Shown piece after piece: positions 1 to 11,816 of a stretch of DNA of 64,000 nucleotides. Origin of the DNA: Eupeodes corollae (taxonomy: Eukaryota; Arthropoda; Insecta; Diptera; Syrphidae). A program made the position numbers and the translations under genes. Numbering within the stretch: the first letter of the stretch is position 1; the number at the start of each line of letters is the position of its first letter. Where the stretch lies: NCBI RefSeq assembly GCF_945859685.1, contig NC_079147.1, positions 239,564,765 through 239,628,764 on the forward strand, read 5' to 3'. The notes below the pieces were generated by a model. That model had not been told where the DNA came from. It was given only the letters and a program-made list of their open reading frames with translations, and ran no database searches.

Positions 1-1764
1 CTTGCGTAACTTTAGTTAAGCTTCTCTAAATTAGAAACAATTCTTCCTTCGATTAGTTTCAAGAAAACTTTTCTAAATACTTTTACATGCAAAAAAAAGA
101 ATTAAATTAATTCTTTCTTGTCTGAAAAATACCAAGAAGCTTCTTTGTTACTTGAAAGTGTTTTGCACAGCAATGTCTGCCAGACGTCTATCACATTGTA
201 TATTCTATCATATACCTAAAGTATTGTATAGGTACCGTAAATATACCAACGGTATGTAATGTAGGGAGATCCTTTATCCGTCATATTGATTTTTTGATTT
301 CTTTTTTTTTCTTCATTTTTTTTTGCTTGGGTGTCTTCATTTTTTCGTCATATTCAAAACTCAAGGGACCATTACAGTAACTTTATTGAATGTCAGATGA
401 TAAACGAGGAGAATGGCCTGTTTTTTGTGTGTTGTGGCGTTTCCTGCGTTAACCGATTTCTGTCGTCCTCGACATCATCGTAGTTGTTGTTGTTGTTGGT
501 CGATTCAGACCGAAGACAATCGACCATCATACAACGTCTTCTTACAACCACCATAATGTTGATGGCGTCCAGATGAACAGATGAGGAATCAAAGCCAAAA
601 AAAAAAATAAACTAACCAACAAAGTACAAGAAAAAAGAAGCAGAGCCCTCCGTCCTCCCCATCATCGTCAACATCATCATCAACATCAACATGATTCTCG
701 CCCTCTCCCCCCGTCTTGATGTTTCGGACTGTTAGAGTTGCGAAGAGGTAATTGATTTCAGGTTATTTCGTCTACGTTTCGTTGGGCTCCAAAAGAGCGT
801 TGGCTTATTAAATTAATCAAGTGGAATATTGGAAAAGTTGTTTTTTTTTTTTTGTTGTGCTTCCCTTTATTCCCAGCCTCTCCATCACATGGGTTTATTT
901 ATTTCTTTTCTTTTTTTTTACTTTCCTGTGCCTAACTTTTTGGAAGAACAGGTGATTTAGAAGGTAAAGTAAGATGATGATGAAGAAGAAAGAAGGCAAA
1001 CAAAAAAAAAACGCTTTACTTGTATGACAAAGTCTTCAACGTCAAAATCTCCAAACGAAGCGTATAAGTACGTGAAGAAAAAAAAATATCAGACCGACAA
1101 AATAAAAAAAAAATTCCGAAAAAAAATCACAACCACTTCATGCAAAGTTGAGCGGAAACGTGAATGTCATTAAAAAACATAAAATTATACAATAAAAAAA
1201 AAAACAAAAATTCAGTCAGATCAAAAATTATGAATGGACCGCTGATCGACAATGAACAATCTATATACCTTGCCTCTATATACCTATACCCAGCTCTCTG
1301 CTGCTGCCTACGACTATACTATCTAGTATCTACAGGTCGTCGAATTAAAGACATATTGTATCTTTAAGTATATGTATCTTTATGTTTATTGGGATAAACA
1401 GCATTCGTACGCGTTGCATATATTAATAATTTTGTGTTTTCATTACAAAAATAAAAAAGAAACAATAAACTAGAAAAACACGTTCTTTTTTTTTGTGGCT
1501 GTTGTAAGATTTTAGTTTGGTTTGCTATGCGGTCCCACGGTTTTTTGTTTTTGAAAATGTCAGTGGGAACATTGGATTACAAAATCTCTATTTCGATACC
1601 AACTCGCGCATATGTTTTGTAGGTACGCGCGGCGGGGCAAGAAACTTAATAGACAGACACAAGGGTACCTACCTAACCTACACTCTGGTCAACTAGATGA
1701 ATCAGCCTAATATTAACGGTAGAGTGATTTGGGGTAAGATTGTTCAAAAATTCAATTTCAGTTC
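1..1764. other. Region without recognisable gene
   Basis: AT-rich DNA with many A and T homopolymers and short trinucleotide stretches (GTT repeats near 481-500, ATC/AAC repeats near 661-690). Open frames here are short and of biased composition. I see no transposon signature or convincing splice-flanked exon. Confidence 0.6.
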
Positions 1765-2330
1765 CTACAATTTTTTAAAGTCAGGTTTTTGGGTTAAAAA
1801 GATATTTAACTAATCGTGATCAGTATGTACATATTGATTCAAATCTATAAAATCCTACGATTGTTTCATCAGGAGTTCCTCAGGGGAGCCATTTAGGTCC
1901 GATCTTATTCCTCTGTTTTAATAAATGACTTAACTAATGTACTTCAAAACTCAATGTGTCTCCTGTTTGCAGATGATTTGAAATGTTTTAGACGCATACA
2001 AAGCACAAGTTATTGTGATCTTTTGCATCATGAAATCAATAGACCTTCTCACTGGTGTAAGATAAATCAGTTAAATCTGAACATTCCTTAATATCAATCA
2101 ATTTCTTTTACACTCCGTGAATTATCGATCGACGGTTGGAAAAGTTTCCACAAAAAAAGATCTAGGAGTTATTTTTGACCATAAATTGAACTTTCACAAA
2201 AATCTCAAGGTTTTAATTAACAAAGTGGATTCCATGATTGGTTTTAGAAACTCTGGTGACCTACGTAATCCGTATACGTGGAAGCGTCTTTTTATAAGTT
2301 ATGAAGGGTAGGTTTTAAAATACTGCTGCA
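1765..2330 (+). pseudogene. Jockey-group LINE reverse transcriptase fragment (decayed)
   Basis: Remnant of the reverse transcriptase of a non-LTR retrotransposon. Conceptual translation shows the hallmark SSGVPQGSHLGPILFL (about 1860-1920), a LLFADD catalytic box (about 1965-1980), and the thumb-side DLGVIFDHKLNF motif near 2160-2195 followed by an RNSGDLRNPYTWKRLF-like stretch. The frame is broken by at least two stops and by shifts, for example in the ND-L segment after 1918. The 5' half, with endonuclease, and the 3' end are missing. It is followed at once by a LINE of a different family, so it is either truncated by or joined to that copy. The VPQGS-type motif supports the Jockey/CR1 group, but the exact clade is not resolved. 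Confidence 0.75.
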
Positions 2331-2334
2331 TAAT

Positions 2335-3775
2335 TAAGAATCCTTTTTATAACATCCCTGGGAAAACGAAACCTTTCCTAGGGAATCGAAGGAAGGGGTA
2401 ATCGTCAAGCTACCAAAAAAAGGTGATCTTAAGAACTGCAATAACTGACATTGCATCATCATTCTGTCCGTATTTCCAAAGTTAATGGCAACCATCATTC
2501 TCCAGATGCTAAAATCTAAGATCGAGTCTACGCTCAAGTGGGATTTCGCAGTGGTCGATCATGTGTCGACCACATTAACACCTTGGCAATTATTCTTGAA
2601 CAATCGTCGGAGTACCAATCACCGCCTTACCTCATGCTCGTCGGTTTTGAAAAGGCCTTCGATCGCGTTAGTCGTGATGTAATCTGGAGATCGCTTGTTG
2701 CTAGAGGCATTCCTGATAACATTGTTGCTACAATAAAAGAGTCTTACAACAACGCAAGGTGCTTCGTTTTGCACAATGGACAGTTTTCCGGCGCATTTGA
2801 AGTGAGACAGGGTGATGTATTGTCACCGATTCTGTTCTTGCTTGCTATTGATGATGTTATGACTGCTTTGGAGGGTGAACACGAGAGACTGCGTATCCAA
2901 TGTCACCTGAAGGAAACATTAAGCCATTTGGACTATGCTGACGACATATGCTTAATGGCAAACAGACATGGAGACCTCAGCCAAATGTGCCACTCTCTTT
3001 AACAAAATGGGGAGGTGGCAGGCTTAAGGATTAATGCCAGTAAGACTTAGTTAATTTACGCCAATCGAAACCAACGACAACAGGTTATTGTGAGACAAGT
3101 GGCAGTAGAAGAGGTCACCCAGTTCAACTATCGGGGAAGCTATTTGGCACTCGATGGTAGAACGGACCTGGATGTCAATAATTGAATAAATAAAGCCCGT
3201 AGTGCATTTGGAATGCTTTCTAAAATGATGGACTCTAGGAAAACAGCGCTCTGTAGCAAGTTAAAGTTGTTTGAGTCCAATGTAAAATCCGTGCTGCTAT
3301 ATGCCTGCGAAACGTGGAAGTGCTCTGCTGACATCTCGAGAAGGTTGCAAGCTTTTGCCAACAGCTGTCTACGTTATATCCTGAACATCCGGTGGTCACA
3401 AACCATATCTAGCGTTGAACTGTGGCTCAGGACTGGGCAAACAAAAGTGGATGTTGATATTGCGCAGAGAAAGTGTTGCTGGATTGGCCATATATTGAGG
3501 AAGCCGGACGACAACATAGCAAAGCTGTGCTTTCGATGGAATCCTCAAGGTAGAAAGTGGCCTGGAAGGGCAAGAGAAACATGGAGATCATCTGTCATGA
3601 AGGAAGCTCGGTTCCAAAACTTAAAGACGTGGTCCCAGCTAAGGTATCGTGCTAGGAATAGAGGGAGATGTAAGGAACTGTTGGCTGACCTATGCTTCAG
3701 AAGGAGTTAAAGTGCTGCTTCTAGCAGCGGGAAATGTAGAAGAGAGATGAAAATAACCGTAAAATAAACTTTAAA
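2335..3775 (+). pseudogene. LINE-A copy 1: reverse transcriptase and C-terminal domain
   Basis: 5'-truncated copy of a non-LTR retrotransposon, here called LINE-A. An LPKKGDLKNCNN motif near 2405 starts the recognisable RT. A 154-codon open stretch at 2538-3002 carries FRSGRSCVDHINTL, GFEKAFDRVSRDVIW, VRQGDVLSPILFLL and the catalytic YADD (2934-2945). Stops and shifts break the frame from 3000 to 3200. The frame reopens at 3213-3710 with the C-terminal domain: an ACETWKCS motif, a W-x-GHILRKPDDNIAK motif and a terminal LCFRRS just before the stop. It is the same family as 43100-44560, which shares the C-terminal domain and final residues. The clade is uncertain, perhaps RTE-related. Not functional. 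Confidence 0.85.
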
Positions 3776-4109
3776 AAAATTCACAGGATATGTGTTTAAT
3801 AAATTAAGGTGGAACATTGAAATGCCCTTTAATATTGTAAGATGTCAACTTATTGGTATTTATCAGTCACTGGAGTACCGAAGAAAGATGTATGCGATAA
3901 CTTTTAATTCATGACATCTGCTAAGACTGTCCTTTTTTTAGCTCTCATAGATCTTTACGCTTTTTCATAGATCTAACTTCAAGGAACCATTTTAACTCTA
4001 AGTGAAGAATTAATAACTTATCAAATTATATGTTTTTATATTAATAGAAATACATTCAAATATTTGCTCAGCCTATTCGTTAAAAATGTCCATACTTGTT
4101 CATTAGTCT
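3776..4109. other. AT-rich spacer
   Basis: Nothing recognisable between the LINE-A 3' end and the SINE fragment. Confidence 0.5.
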
Positions 4110-4325
4110 AAAAAAATGAATAAGGTGGCGCAACAGTTCGTAGAGAACCAGGTCCTAGTGACTTACAACTCTCAACCATTCCTGTGTGCGAGTAATTGCA
4201 GGGAAAGAGGGGACCTACAGTTTATATGCCGAATACGAAGGAATAATTTGAGAAAGTACTTTTTCATCACAAGAAATTCTCTTGGAGAATTTGTCAATTC
4301 CTCGCAAGAGGCAATTATTGTGTTT
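4110..4325 (-). mobile_element. SINE copy 1 (lacks the tRNA-like head)
   Basis: Copy of the repeat that is full length at 10573-10870. Landmarks on the plus strand are GGTGGCGCAACAGTTCG at the left (3' end of the SINE), CTCAACCATTCCTGTGTGCGA, and TCTTGGAGAATTTGTCAATT followed by CCTCGCAAGAGGCA at the right. The tRNA-like 5' head found in the full copy is absent, as expected for incomplete reverse transcription. The long open frame over it is fortuitous. Confidence 0.8.
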
Positions 4326-4503
4326 TGTCATATTTCCAATATTTACAAAATTCAAAGCAATTTACAATTTGAGGCACTTAAGAAGTCATTTTTGATGCTT
4401 ATAAAAACTACATATTGTTTAATTTATTTTATTTTATATTTAAACAAAATAATTCCCATTTATATTCATGGCGTTCTTTTCTTTTTCTTTTTCTTTTTTT
4501 TAG

Positions 4504-4543
4504 ATTCTCAAATGAAGAAGCAACTCACTCCTATCAAGTAAAA
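4504..4543 (+). CDS. Candidate 40-nt internal microexon of a host gene
   Basis: A pyrimidine tract of about 30 bases (TTCTTTTCTTTTTC-like, 4474-4500) ends in TAG at 4501-4503, and a consensus GTAAGT donor starts at 4544. Only one frame is free of stops: one leftover base then 13 codons, FSNEEATHSYQVK, of ordinary non-repetitive composition. It lies outside the SINE copy that ends near 4325. No other exon of the same gene is evident nearby, and I do not recognise the peptide. The evidence is splice signals plus frame only, so it could be chance. Confidence 0.33.
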
Positions 4544-6110
4544 GTAAGTGACTTCCACATTTAAACTAAATAATAATATAGGATTTGTTGTTTTGTAATT
4601 TCATGAATTATTTTCAACTTAATTATTGTTTTATTTATATATTACCAATTTTGATACTATTTTCATTAAAAATAGTGTTCTAAGAATGCTTAACAAATAA
4701 TTACAGGAAGAACATTTATTATTGTCGAAAAATGCATTCATTTTTATTACAAAACTTTATTTTCTGTTCTATTTTGTTTTCTTCCTTAAGTTCATTTGGA
4801 ACGTTTAATAGAAACCATATCATAGTATTTTCAACTTGTCTATACAATAAAATCTCATTTTCTAAGAAATTTGATGAATAACTCTGAAAATATTCTGAGA
4901 CTACAATGACATTTCTTATTTCTAATCAATTTTTCATCAAAATCGGTTAACTTCTTCAAATTGTACATATTAATGATTAAACTTTTCGTAACACGTGTAA
5001 CTTAAACCACTGAGCTTCAAAGCTTTGAAATTTCTAGTAAAAATTGTATTTTAAAATGTAATTACTAATTAGGAACAAAATTATAAAGAAAAATGTAAGG
5101 ATTTCCAATAAGAAGATTTAATTTGACATTAGCCGTGTTTTGTTGGAAAATCTATCAATAGTGTAGTAGGATTTTACACGAATAACAAAAATAATATCCG
5201 CAGTATGAAAACTACCGATAAAAGTTAAAGTAGAATCTTACTACGGATTGGTTTTTGACATTTATACGAATCTCGAATGGATCTTATGTTATTTCTTTCT
5301 TAAATGTTGGTACGATTGATATCGCATTTTTATCTCAATGGCTGTGTTCGTTGAGTAGTTGTGCAATTGGAATCATGTGTTTTCCATTGGCGAAAAAAAT
5401 CAATCTGTTCATGTTGACATTATTTAGTTTTATAAATGAAAGTGGACTGGGCTTATTATGCAAGAATACAAAAGAAAATTAAGTTTTGCTACGTTTTCAC
5501 TAAACGTTTATCTGAGTTTAGATTAAATAAATCTTTATGGTGTTTCCACCGCACAAGAGGATTCAAAAATGATTAAGTTTGACACCACTTTCTAAAATTC
5601 AAAGGGTGTTTCGATGTTTCTTATGAAGAGCAAGTGAGATAGTTTGATTCGTTTTAAACAATGAAGAACTGAATAATTCAGCAACGGATACATTTTTTAA
5701 ATTTGATTAAAACAAAACAAACATTCAAATAAACAGACCATTATGCATTATCCGTAAAACCAACTCCTTCACACAGGTTTTTCTTCGCAACTTTTGAATC
5801 GACTCCGATCCCCGACCGGAATCGAGTCAAATTAAGCTCATTTCAACTCGATTCAGTTATATAAAGAATTGAAAAGAGCTTCAAGCTAGCTCCAATACCA
5901 CATGTTAAGTAGTAATCTACGAACAAACCCCCTCTTGAAGCTTTTATTTTATGTCAAAGTTGCAATTGTTAAATGAACTAGATTTATAGAATCTCAATTT
6001 CCAGATGTTTTCTAAATATTTCTTGTTAAAAATTGTCCATTTTATTAGTTTTAATTATTTTTTTTGTTGATGGTAATTTACTTGTGTTTTTTTAATCATT
6101 ATTCTGACAG

Positions 6111-6217
6111 ATCTTCTTCCAGTTGTACCAATTTTTGAATACAAAACTCTGGCTACTGCCGATGCGTTTTCTTGGGAATTTTCTACTATCCCATTTATAG
6201 AATGCCAAAAAACACAG
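6111..6217 (+). CDS. Weak candidate internal exon
   Basis: An acceptor-like tract (TTTTTTTAATCATTATTCTGACAG) ends at 6110. Two leftover bases are followed by 35 stop-free codons, starting LLPVVPIFEYKTLATADAF, up to a CAG|GTATTG junction. The donor is non-ideal. The phase does not join directly to the microexon at 4504-4543, which ends on a codon boundary. A stop-free run of this length is not rare by chance. Product unknown. Confidence 0.15.
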
Positions 6218-9200
6218 GTATTGAGAAAAACTAGAACTTTCTTTCACATGACTGCAAAGGTTGAAATCAACATATGTTAGGACCGAAGATATAATAGCTA
6301 CATGTGATCACCTCTTTAAAAAATAACACGGTCAGGATCCTTGTCTTACAAAATGGTGAATTTTTCGTTGCTTTTGTAGCATGTGGAGGCGTCAAGTTGA
6401 AATTCAACCTTTTTGAAATTTAAAAACCTTAAGACACAATGTCTATAATGTCGTTATTGGAATGCTTATTTCCAAATATCAAACCTAGATGTGAGCCAAC
6501 CATTAAGTTTTTAATAAGCGACGTACAGGGTTTCGATTCTCAGATGTTTTACCACCAATATCCAATATTGCCTTTAAAGAAGGTTTTTAATGAAGACCCA
6601 CAAGTTTTTTACTTTTTCGAACAGCAATTGTAAAAATTGTAATATTTTGTTAGAGTACTTGAAGAATTTCAATGCGTTCTTAATAAGTAAGAAGTTGTTA
6701 TCTGTCAAATGTCAAAAGATGACATCTTGAAAAGCGACAAATGTCCAAATGGAGTTCCATCAAAATGTAACCTCTTATTGAAAAACTATCTAAATTAGAG
6801 AAAATTTGTTCAGAGACCAATTTTAAAAGAAAAATAAGCATGTTTTAAGTTCACAGTAATAAATATTGTAATTTATTTGTGCCGCATTTCATTATTTAAC
6901 AGTTTATTCATTAAATTTGAATCATATCATTACTGTTTCGCTTATAATCATAATCACTCAAATTCAAGTCGTAATCTTCATATTTGTTATTAGAAAGCTT
7001 CGCATGAAGTTACTTGACAGTCTTAAGTTGTCATTATTGGTTTGTTTCGCAATACAGTTATTTCACTGCATCGTAATTTCGCAGAAATTTATATTGAAAA
7101 CTGTTTTTGTTTTGCTGTTTTCTTGCAATTTTATAGCGTCCCGTCTTAGCAGTTTTCTTGAAAAAATTACCAAAATCGCAGCATTTTATCCTAGTTTAGA
7201 GTTTTTTTTTATGTTTCGAATGTTTTTAGTTAGTTTAAATGTTGTTATTTTTTTAAATTCATTTAATACACATTTTGTAAATATTCTTAAGTATAACACT
7301 AAAATATTTATCGATAATTTCGCACTTATTCATCATCATTGTGCAACAATTTACTTTCGTTTTTCAAATTGATTTCTTTTTCTATTTTGAAAGATAATTT
7401 TATTGAATATAAAAAATAATGAACCAAACCAAGTGAACTGCAGTGTTAAAGCCCCCAATGAATTAGATATACCCTCGATATATCGACAACTTATTTCTGG
7501 TGGGTTTTGAGAAAGAAAAAAAAAAACGACACTTAATTTAAATTTAAAATTAATACAAACCATCTGCATTGACTTAACAAAGCCAAAACAATACAAACCA
7601 ACAACAAAAACAACAACAACAACAAAAAAAACTAATTTAAAATCGGTTAATTATATTATACGTGTAGAACACACCTTGATGGTCAGCACTGTCACACATC
7701 TCGTCGCAGAGGGCAATGATGTTTGTGCTAATTTCACTTTACAAGTCTACAAGTTTACATTCATACATATTTTTTCATCTAGGCCCTATTTTATTTATTA
7801 TGGACAGGTTTTCCCAGCAGCTAAGCAGCTAAAGCCGACTCGTAGCTACATAGTTGTAAATGTATATCGTAGGTATCACACTGAATTAAGTCTAAACTAT
7901 GCCTATGCCTATAAAATCTAATGAAATAGGACAGGAAATATCAGTATTCTTTTTCATTCAAGAAATCTAGTCACAGAGATTAAGTAAACGTTTTAGTAGG
8001 TTTAAAAATAAGTTACATGTATACAAAATATAGATATAGATAAATAAAAACCCATTAAATGACTCTTGAACGAAAAACTTATAGATCTATGGTCTGTAAA
8101 GTTGATGTACGAGCAGAGTAGGCAGCAGCAGGTATATGACTCTATGGTATTAGAGACGTAGCTTATAGGTTATGAGTCTGTTGTCCAATTAAAAGTAGCA
8201 GCTTTTAAAATTGCTAGCTTAGCTATATAGTCTAAAGTAGTTGGATTGATTGAGTTCTTATTGTATACCTAATAGCTTGCTTTAGCTCACAATATACTTA
8301 CTGTATGTGTTTGTATCTTTAAGATACAAAAAACAAGTATGTTGAACTTTGCAATTATGTATCTAGAACGCACCTTCTGATGATAGATTTTTTTTGTATT
8401 TATTCTTCATTCAACGAAGATACATCACAGATGCTTGAATTAGTGGGGTGAAGGGGAAGGGGCAAGCTATAGTGTCGCTCGGTGGACGATTGGAAGATGG
8501 AATTTAAGTTTTTCCTTGAATTTTTATGTCTCAAATTGATCAAACACTGAAAAGTTTCTTATTTTTTGTTTTTCATTGGTAATATCTTCTCTAAAGGTTA
8601 AAGGTTTTTTCGTTTTTTTTTTCAAGTTTTCCTAGTATCGGGGTATTTTTATTGTGGAATGTCTTTTATTTAGTAGAGAGAAACATATTTTTGGAAAATT
8701 GCTTAATATGAAAAAAATAGAAAAAACAAACGACCAACAACATAGAATTGGAGCTTAACTTTGTTCAAGAGTTATTTCTATAAGTTTATTTTTTCTTTTT
8801 GAAATTTATAGGGGATATAATCTTATGTTTATTATATTACTTTTTGAACGCAACAGGAAAGGTATATATACAATATTTTTTGGGGGAAGGAAAACTCAAT
8901 TATTAAATTTTTCGAACAACAAAAAATACAACTGTTCATTGGTAGCTGATTACAAAACAATAAGTTTTAGGTCCAAAGTCATTTTTTTTGTTGTGGAAAT
9001 TGTCATAGATGAAAATGTTCAAAAGTTTGAAAGAAGTTTTTCGGTTGTTGTTTTTTTTTTTCTATTTTTGTGGTAACATAAAACATATTGGCACACTTTT
9101 CGAAAAGGTCAACATTTTTGTTTCGTTTGAAAAGTTAGTAATTTTAATGTTCGTTCTACGTTTGGTAGTAAAAGATAAGTGTCAAGTTAGCAAAAGAAAA

Positions 9201-10139
9201 TTTTTGTGATGATAGAAGAATTGCGAGATCGATAATAAGTTTATTGGATATAATAATTGTTAAATACGTTGTTTATTTCTTTATAAAGTTATCCATGTCT
9301 CTTTGGTTTCTTGATAACTTAGTTTCAACATTATTAGTTACGTTTCTAGAACTGGGCTAAAAATGTGTATCTTTTAGTGTGATTTTTGGAGATAAATCAA
9401 AATTTGTTGCACTTTATTTGCTTATTGAGGGTCTCGTCCTAGAAGCCAGAAAGTATCTTCTTGTTTATTGCATAATTTGTTGTTAGGAGCTAAAATTTCA
9501 GTTCTATTTTTTGTGTTTTATAGAGTTGTGTTAATCTAGCATGAGTGTACAGTGAAAACTTTGCTAACAAACGTAGCATGAAAAAGGTCAATTTTTCAAA
9601 ACCCGTGAACGGCTAATTACTGCGAAATTAGTAAGCGAGAACCCATTCAAATACCTGAGTAGGAGTACATGGTTTTGGTAGTTATACAAACTTTAATTCA
9701 CTGATTTCAGGAATCTTTTTAAATTTGATTTGGTGGTCAAATCAACTTATACCTAACTTGAACCTTATACCAGTGTTAAGCATTGAAATTGAATAATTAG
9801 GTTAAATCCCTGCCTACGCCATCTTAAGTATGTTTTTCATGGGTACTGGCTCTTGCTAAGAATTGACGAATTGGCTGAGAGTTGTAAGTCAATAGGCCCT
9901 AGTGCCTGTTTGCATACCTTATTTCGGTACGTTCTGGCAACTTTTCTGGTTCTTTCAATAACTGACAGATTTGTTCAAATGACTGACGCAATGTTTGTTA
10001 AAATTATGAATGTGTACAAATTTCATGACGCAAACTTCAACTCTTTGAAAAAATGAGAAAATGTGAGAAAAAAGTAAGCAGCACGAATTTTTGGGTTAAT
10101 TGCGCTAGATAATTAAGTTAAGTGCCGCAAAAGCTTTTA

Positions 10140-10295
10140 AAGACCCATGGCTTTGTGATTAATAACTCTCTACAACTACAACGTGCGAAAATGCCACGAA
10201 TAAAGGAGACCTGCAGTTGTTATGGCGGATTTTAAAGGCTAATTTGAGAAAGGTTTTCAAGACAAGAATTTCTCTTGGAGTATTCGCTTTTTTTT
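10140..10295 (-). mobile_element. SINE copy 2 (degenerate)
   Basis: A diverged piece of the same SINE: ACTCTCTACAACTACAACGTGCG, GGAGACCTGCAG, GCTAATTTGAGAAAG and CAAGAATTTCTCTTGGAG match in order the corresponding blocks of the full copy about 400 bp downstream. Both ends are missing. Confidence 0.6.
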
Positions 10296-10559
10296 TCTTT
10301 TATTTCAATGGAGAGAAATGAGAACGTTGAGTTCTATTCTTAACTCATTAATTTTGAGTCTTAATCTGAAAGCCGATAAATTTCCAAAAATAAATTACAA
10401 GATGCAACAAAGTTCCTAAAAATCATTTTATTTTTCCCTTTTTAAAGAATCTTATCTCTAAGTTCCTTAAAAACTCTAATTTCTTAGAGGATAGTTACTT
10501 AACTTAAACGACTTAATTGCAAGGCTTTAAATTCCGAATGTAGCGATGAGGTTTTTTTT

Positions 10560-10572
10560 TATCAAATGTTTA
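10560..10572. repeat. Left 13-bp target-site duplication of SINE copy 3
   Basis: TATCAAATGTTTA, repeated exactly at 10871-10883 on the other side of the SINE. Confidence 0.85.
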
Positions 10573-10870
10573 AATAAAATAAATAAATTGGGTGGCGCAA
10601 CAGTCCGTTTGGAAACTAGGGCCCAGTTACTGACAACTCTCAACGATTCCTGTGTGCGAGTACTGTTGTCAGGGATGGAAGGGACCTACAGTTTTAAGCC
10701 GAATCCGAACGGCAAATTTAAGAAAGCACTTTTCATGACAAGAATTACTCTTGGAGAATTTGTCAATTCCTCGCAAGAGGCAGTACCCGTGAAAAAAACT
10801 TTAGGTGGCATAGGATCGAACCCAAGACCTCTCGAATGACAGTCCAATGCACTTACCATCATGCCACGGG
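10573..10870 (-). mobile_element. Full-length tRNA-derived SINE (copy 3)
   Basis: A 298-bp retroposon read on the minus strand. Its 5' end (10870 downward) is a tRNA-like head with an A-box-like TGGCATGATGG (plus 10856-10866) and a B box GGGTTCGATCC (plus 10813-10823), the spacing expected of an internal RNA polymerase III promoter. A family-specific body follows, and the 3' end reads CTGTTGCGCCACCCAATTTA and runs into an ATTT-rich tail (plus 10573-10588). Perfect 13-bp direct repeats flank it, which indicates insertion by target-primed reverse transcription. It codes for nothing and must borrow a LINE reverse transcriptase. Related copies lie at 4110, 10140, 42236, 42481 and 61395, all in this orientation. 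Confidence 0.9.
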
Positions 10871-10883
10871 TATCAAATGTTTA
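10871..10883. repeat. Right 13-bp target-site duplication of SINE copy 3
   Basis: TATCAAATGTTTA, identical to 10560-10572. Confidence 0.85.
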
Positions 10884-10944
10884 GTATTATTTTAATTCAA
10901 AGATTCAGCGAGGGTATTTATGTTTTTTTTTTTATTTTTTGAAC

Positions 10945-10959
10945 ACATATTTTGGCTTA
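10945..10959. repeat. Left 15-bp target-site duplication of truncated LINE
   Basis: ACATATTTTGGCTTA, repeated exactly at 11817-11831. Confidence 0.85.
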
Positions 10960-11816
10960 GGTTAGGTGAGGTTAAAGTGGCTGTTGGTTGGGAAGTCCAA
11001 CACTCTTAGATCAAAGTATGGTCCGTTGTGATACCACATGGATCAGTTGATCAGCTTAACTCGTCGAACCAATTGGAGCTCCGAATGAAGCGTAGGAGAC
11101 AAATAATGTCAGAATTTTTAAGATCGCTGGTGTCGTTGAAGTAGTATTCTCCAAGGTGGATTCTAGGTCTTTGCGATAAGGCAGGGCATGTGCACAGAAG
11201 ATGAGAGATTGTCTCCTTATCCTCCTCGTCCATGCAACTCCTACAAAAATCATTTGCAATGGCTCCAAGTCGATTAGCATGCCTTCCTATTAAGTAGTGC
11301 TCATTCAGGACACCTATATAACGTATCTAATGTGCAATCTTTTCAGAGAGATTAATTGTTTTGAGCGCCTGGCGCTAAGATTAGGCCAAATTAGTTTTGT
11401 CGCTAAACAGGTGGAGGTGTTATTCCAGCTGAAGTTTGTTTTCTCTATGGTATCTTGCTTCAGCATGAGTTTACATGTAGCTAAGGGGATACCTATGCCA
11501 GAATTGTGAGCCAGCAGAAGTAAAGTTGATCAGCTTTTTGCAAGTTCGTCAGCTTTGCGATTTCCTGGAATGTCTCTATGACCCGGCACCCAGAAAAGGT
11601 GAATTTTGAACTGTGTAGCCATCTCTGTAAGAGATGATCGACAATTTAAGGCTGTTAGTGAGTTAGTGGAGACAGATTCTAGGGACTTTAACGCAGCTTG
11701 GCTATGCGTATTTCAGTAGTTGGTATAACTTTTTCTCTAAGCCAGGATAGGCCTTCTTTTAAAGCCAGGATTACAGCTTGGAACACGCTAGAATGATCGG
11801 GTAGACGAAAGGAGAG
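10960..11816 (-). mobile_element. 5'-truncated LINE with RNase H (I/LOA-like), copy 1
   Basis: The 857 bp between perfect 15-bp direct repeats are the 3' end of a non-LTR retrotransposon on the minus strand. They encode a decayed RNase H domain (about 11800-11520, with the FWVPGHRDIPGN-type motif recognisable through shifts near 11590) and the C-terminal segment HLLCTCPALSQRPRIHLGEYYF (plus 11220-11150), ending in RFIRSSNWFDELS near 11051. The 3' end is a TAACC-like tail (GGTTAGGTGAGG on the plus strand). Copy 58470-60192 shares the same 3' end and extends further 5'. The RNase H and this C-terminus fit the I/LOA group; the exact clade is not settled. Truncated and not functional. Confidence 0.85.

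Larger units (their letters stand above)
4326..10139. other. Long AT-rich stretch without recognisable gene
   Basis: No transposon protein motif found on either strand. Open frames (for example 6917-7372 and 8825-9209) are rich in F, I, L and K, as expected from AT-rich DNA. Two splice-flanked open segments, 4504-4543 and 6111-6217, are treated separately. A CAA-repeat patch lies near 7600-7627. Confidence 0.55.

Noticed and set aside
4116..4541. 141-codon open frame
   Set aside because: Its first half is the SINE copy at 4110-4325 read antisense, and its end runs into a pyrimidine tract. The splice-flanked 40 nt inside use a different reading frame.
6917..7372. 151-codon hydrophobic frame resembling a membrane protein
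   Set aside because: F/I/L/V-rich composition is what AT-rich DNA gives; no regular helix spacing, no homologue recognised, and no promoter or splice context.
9853..10056. 67-codon frame as a host gene
   Set aside because: No splice signals, domain or codon pattern to support it.
10960..10985. Interstitial telomere repeat (TTAGG)
   Set aside because: The motif lies inside the 15-bp target duplications of a LINE and recurs at the same place in its second copy, so it is the element's 3' tail.
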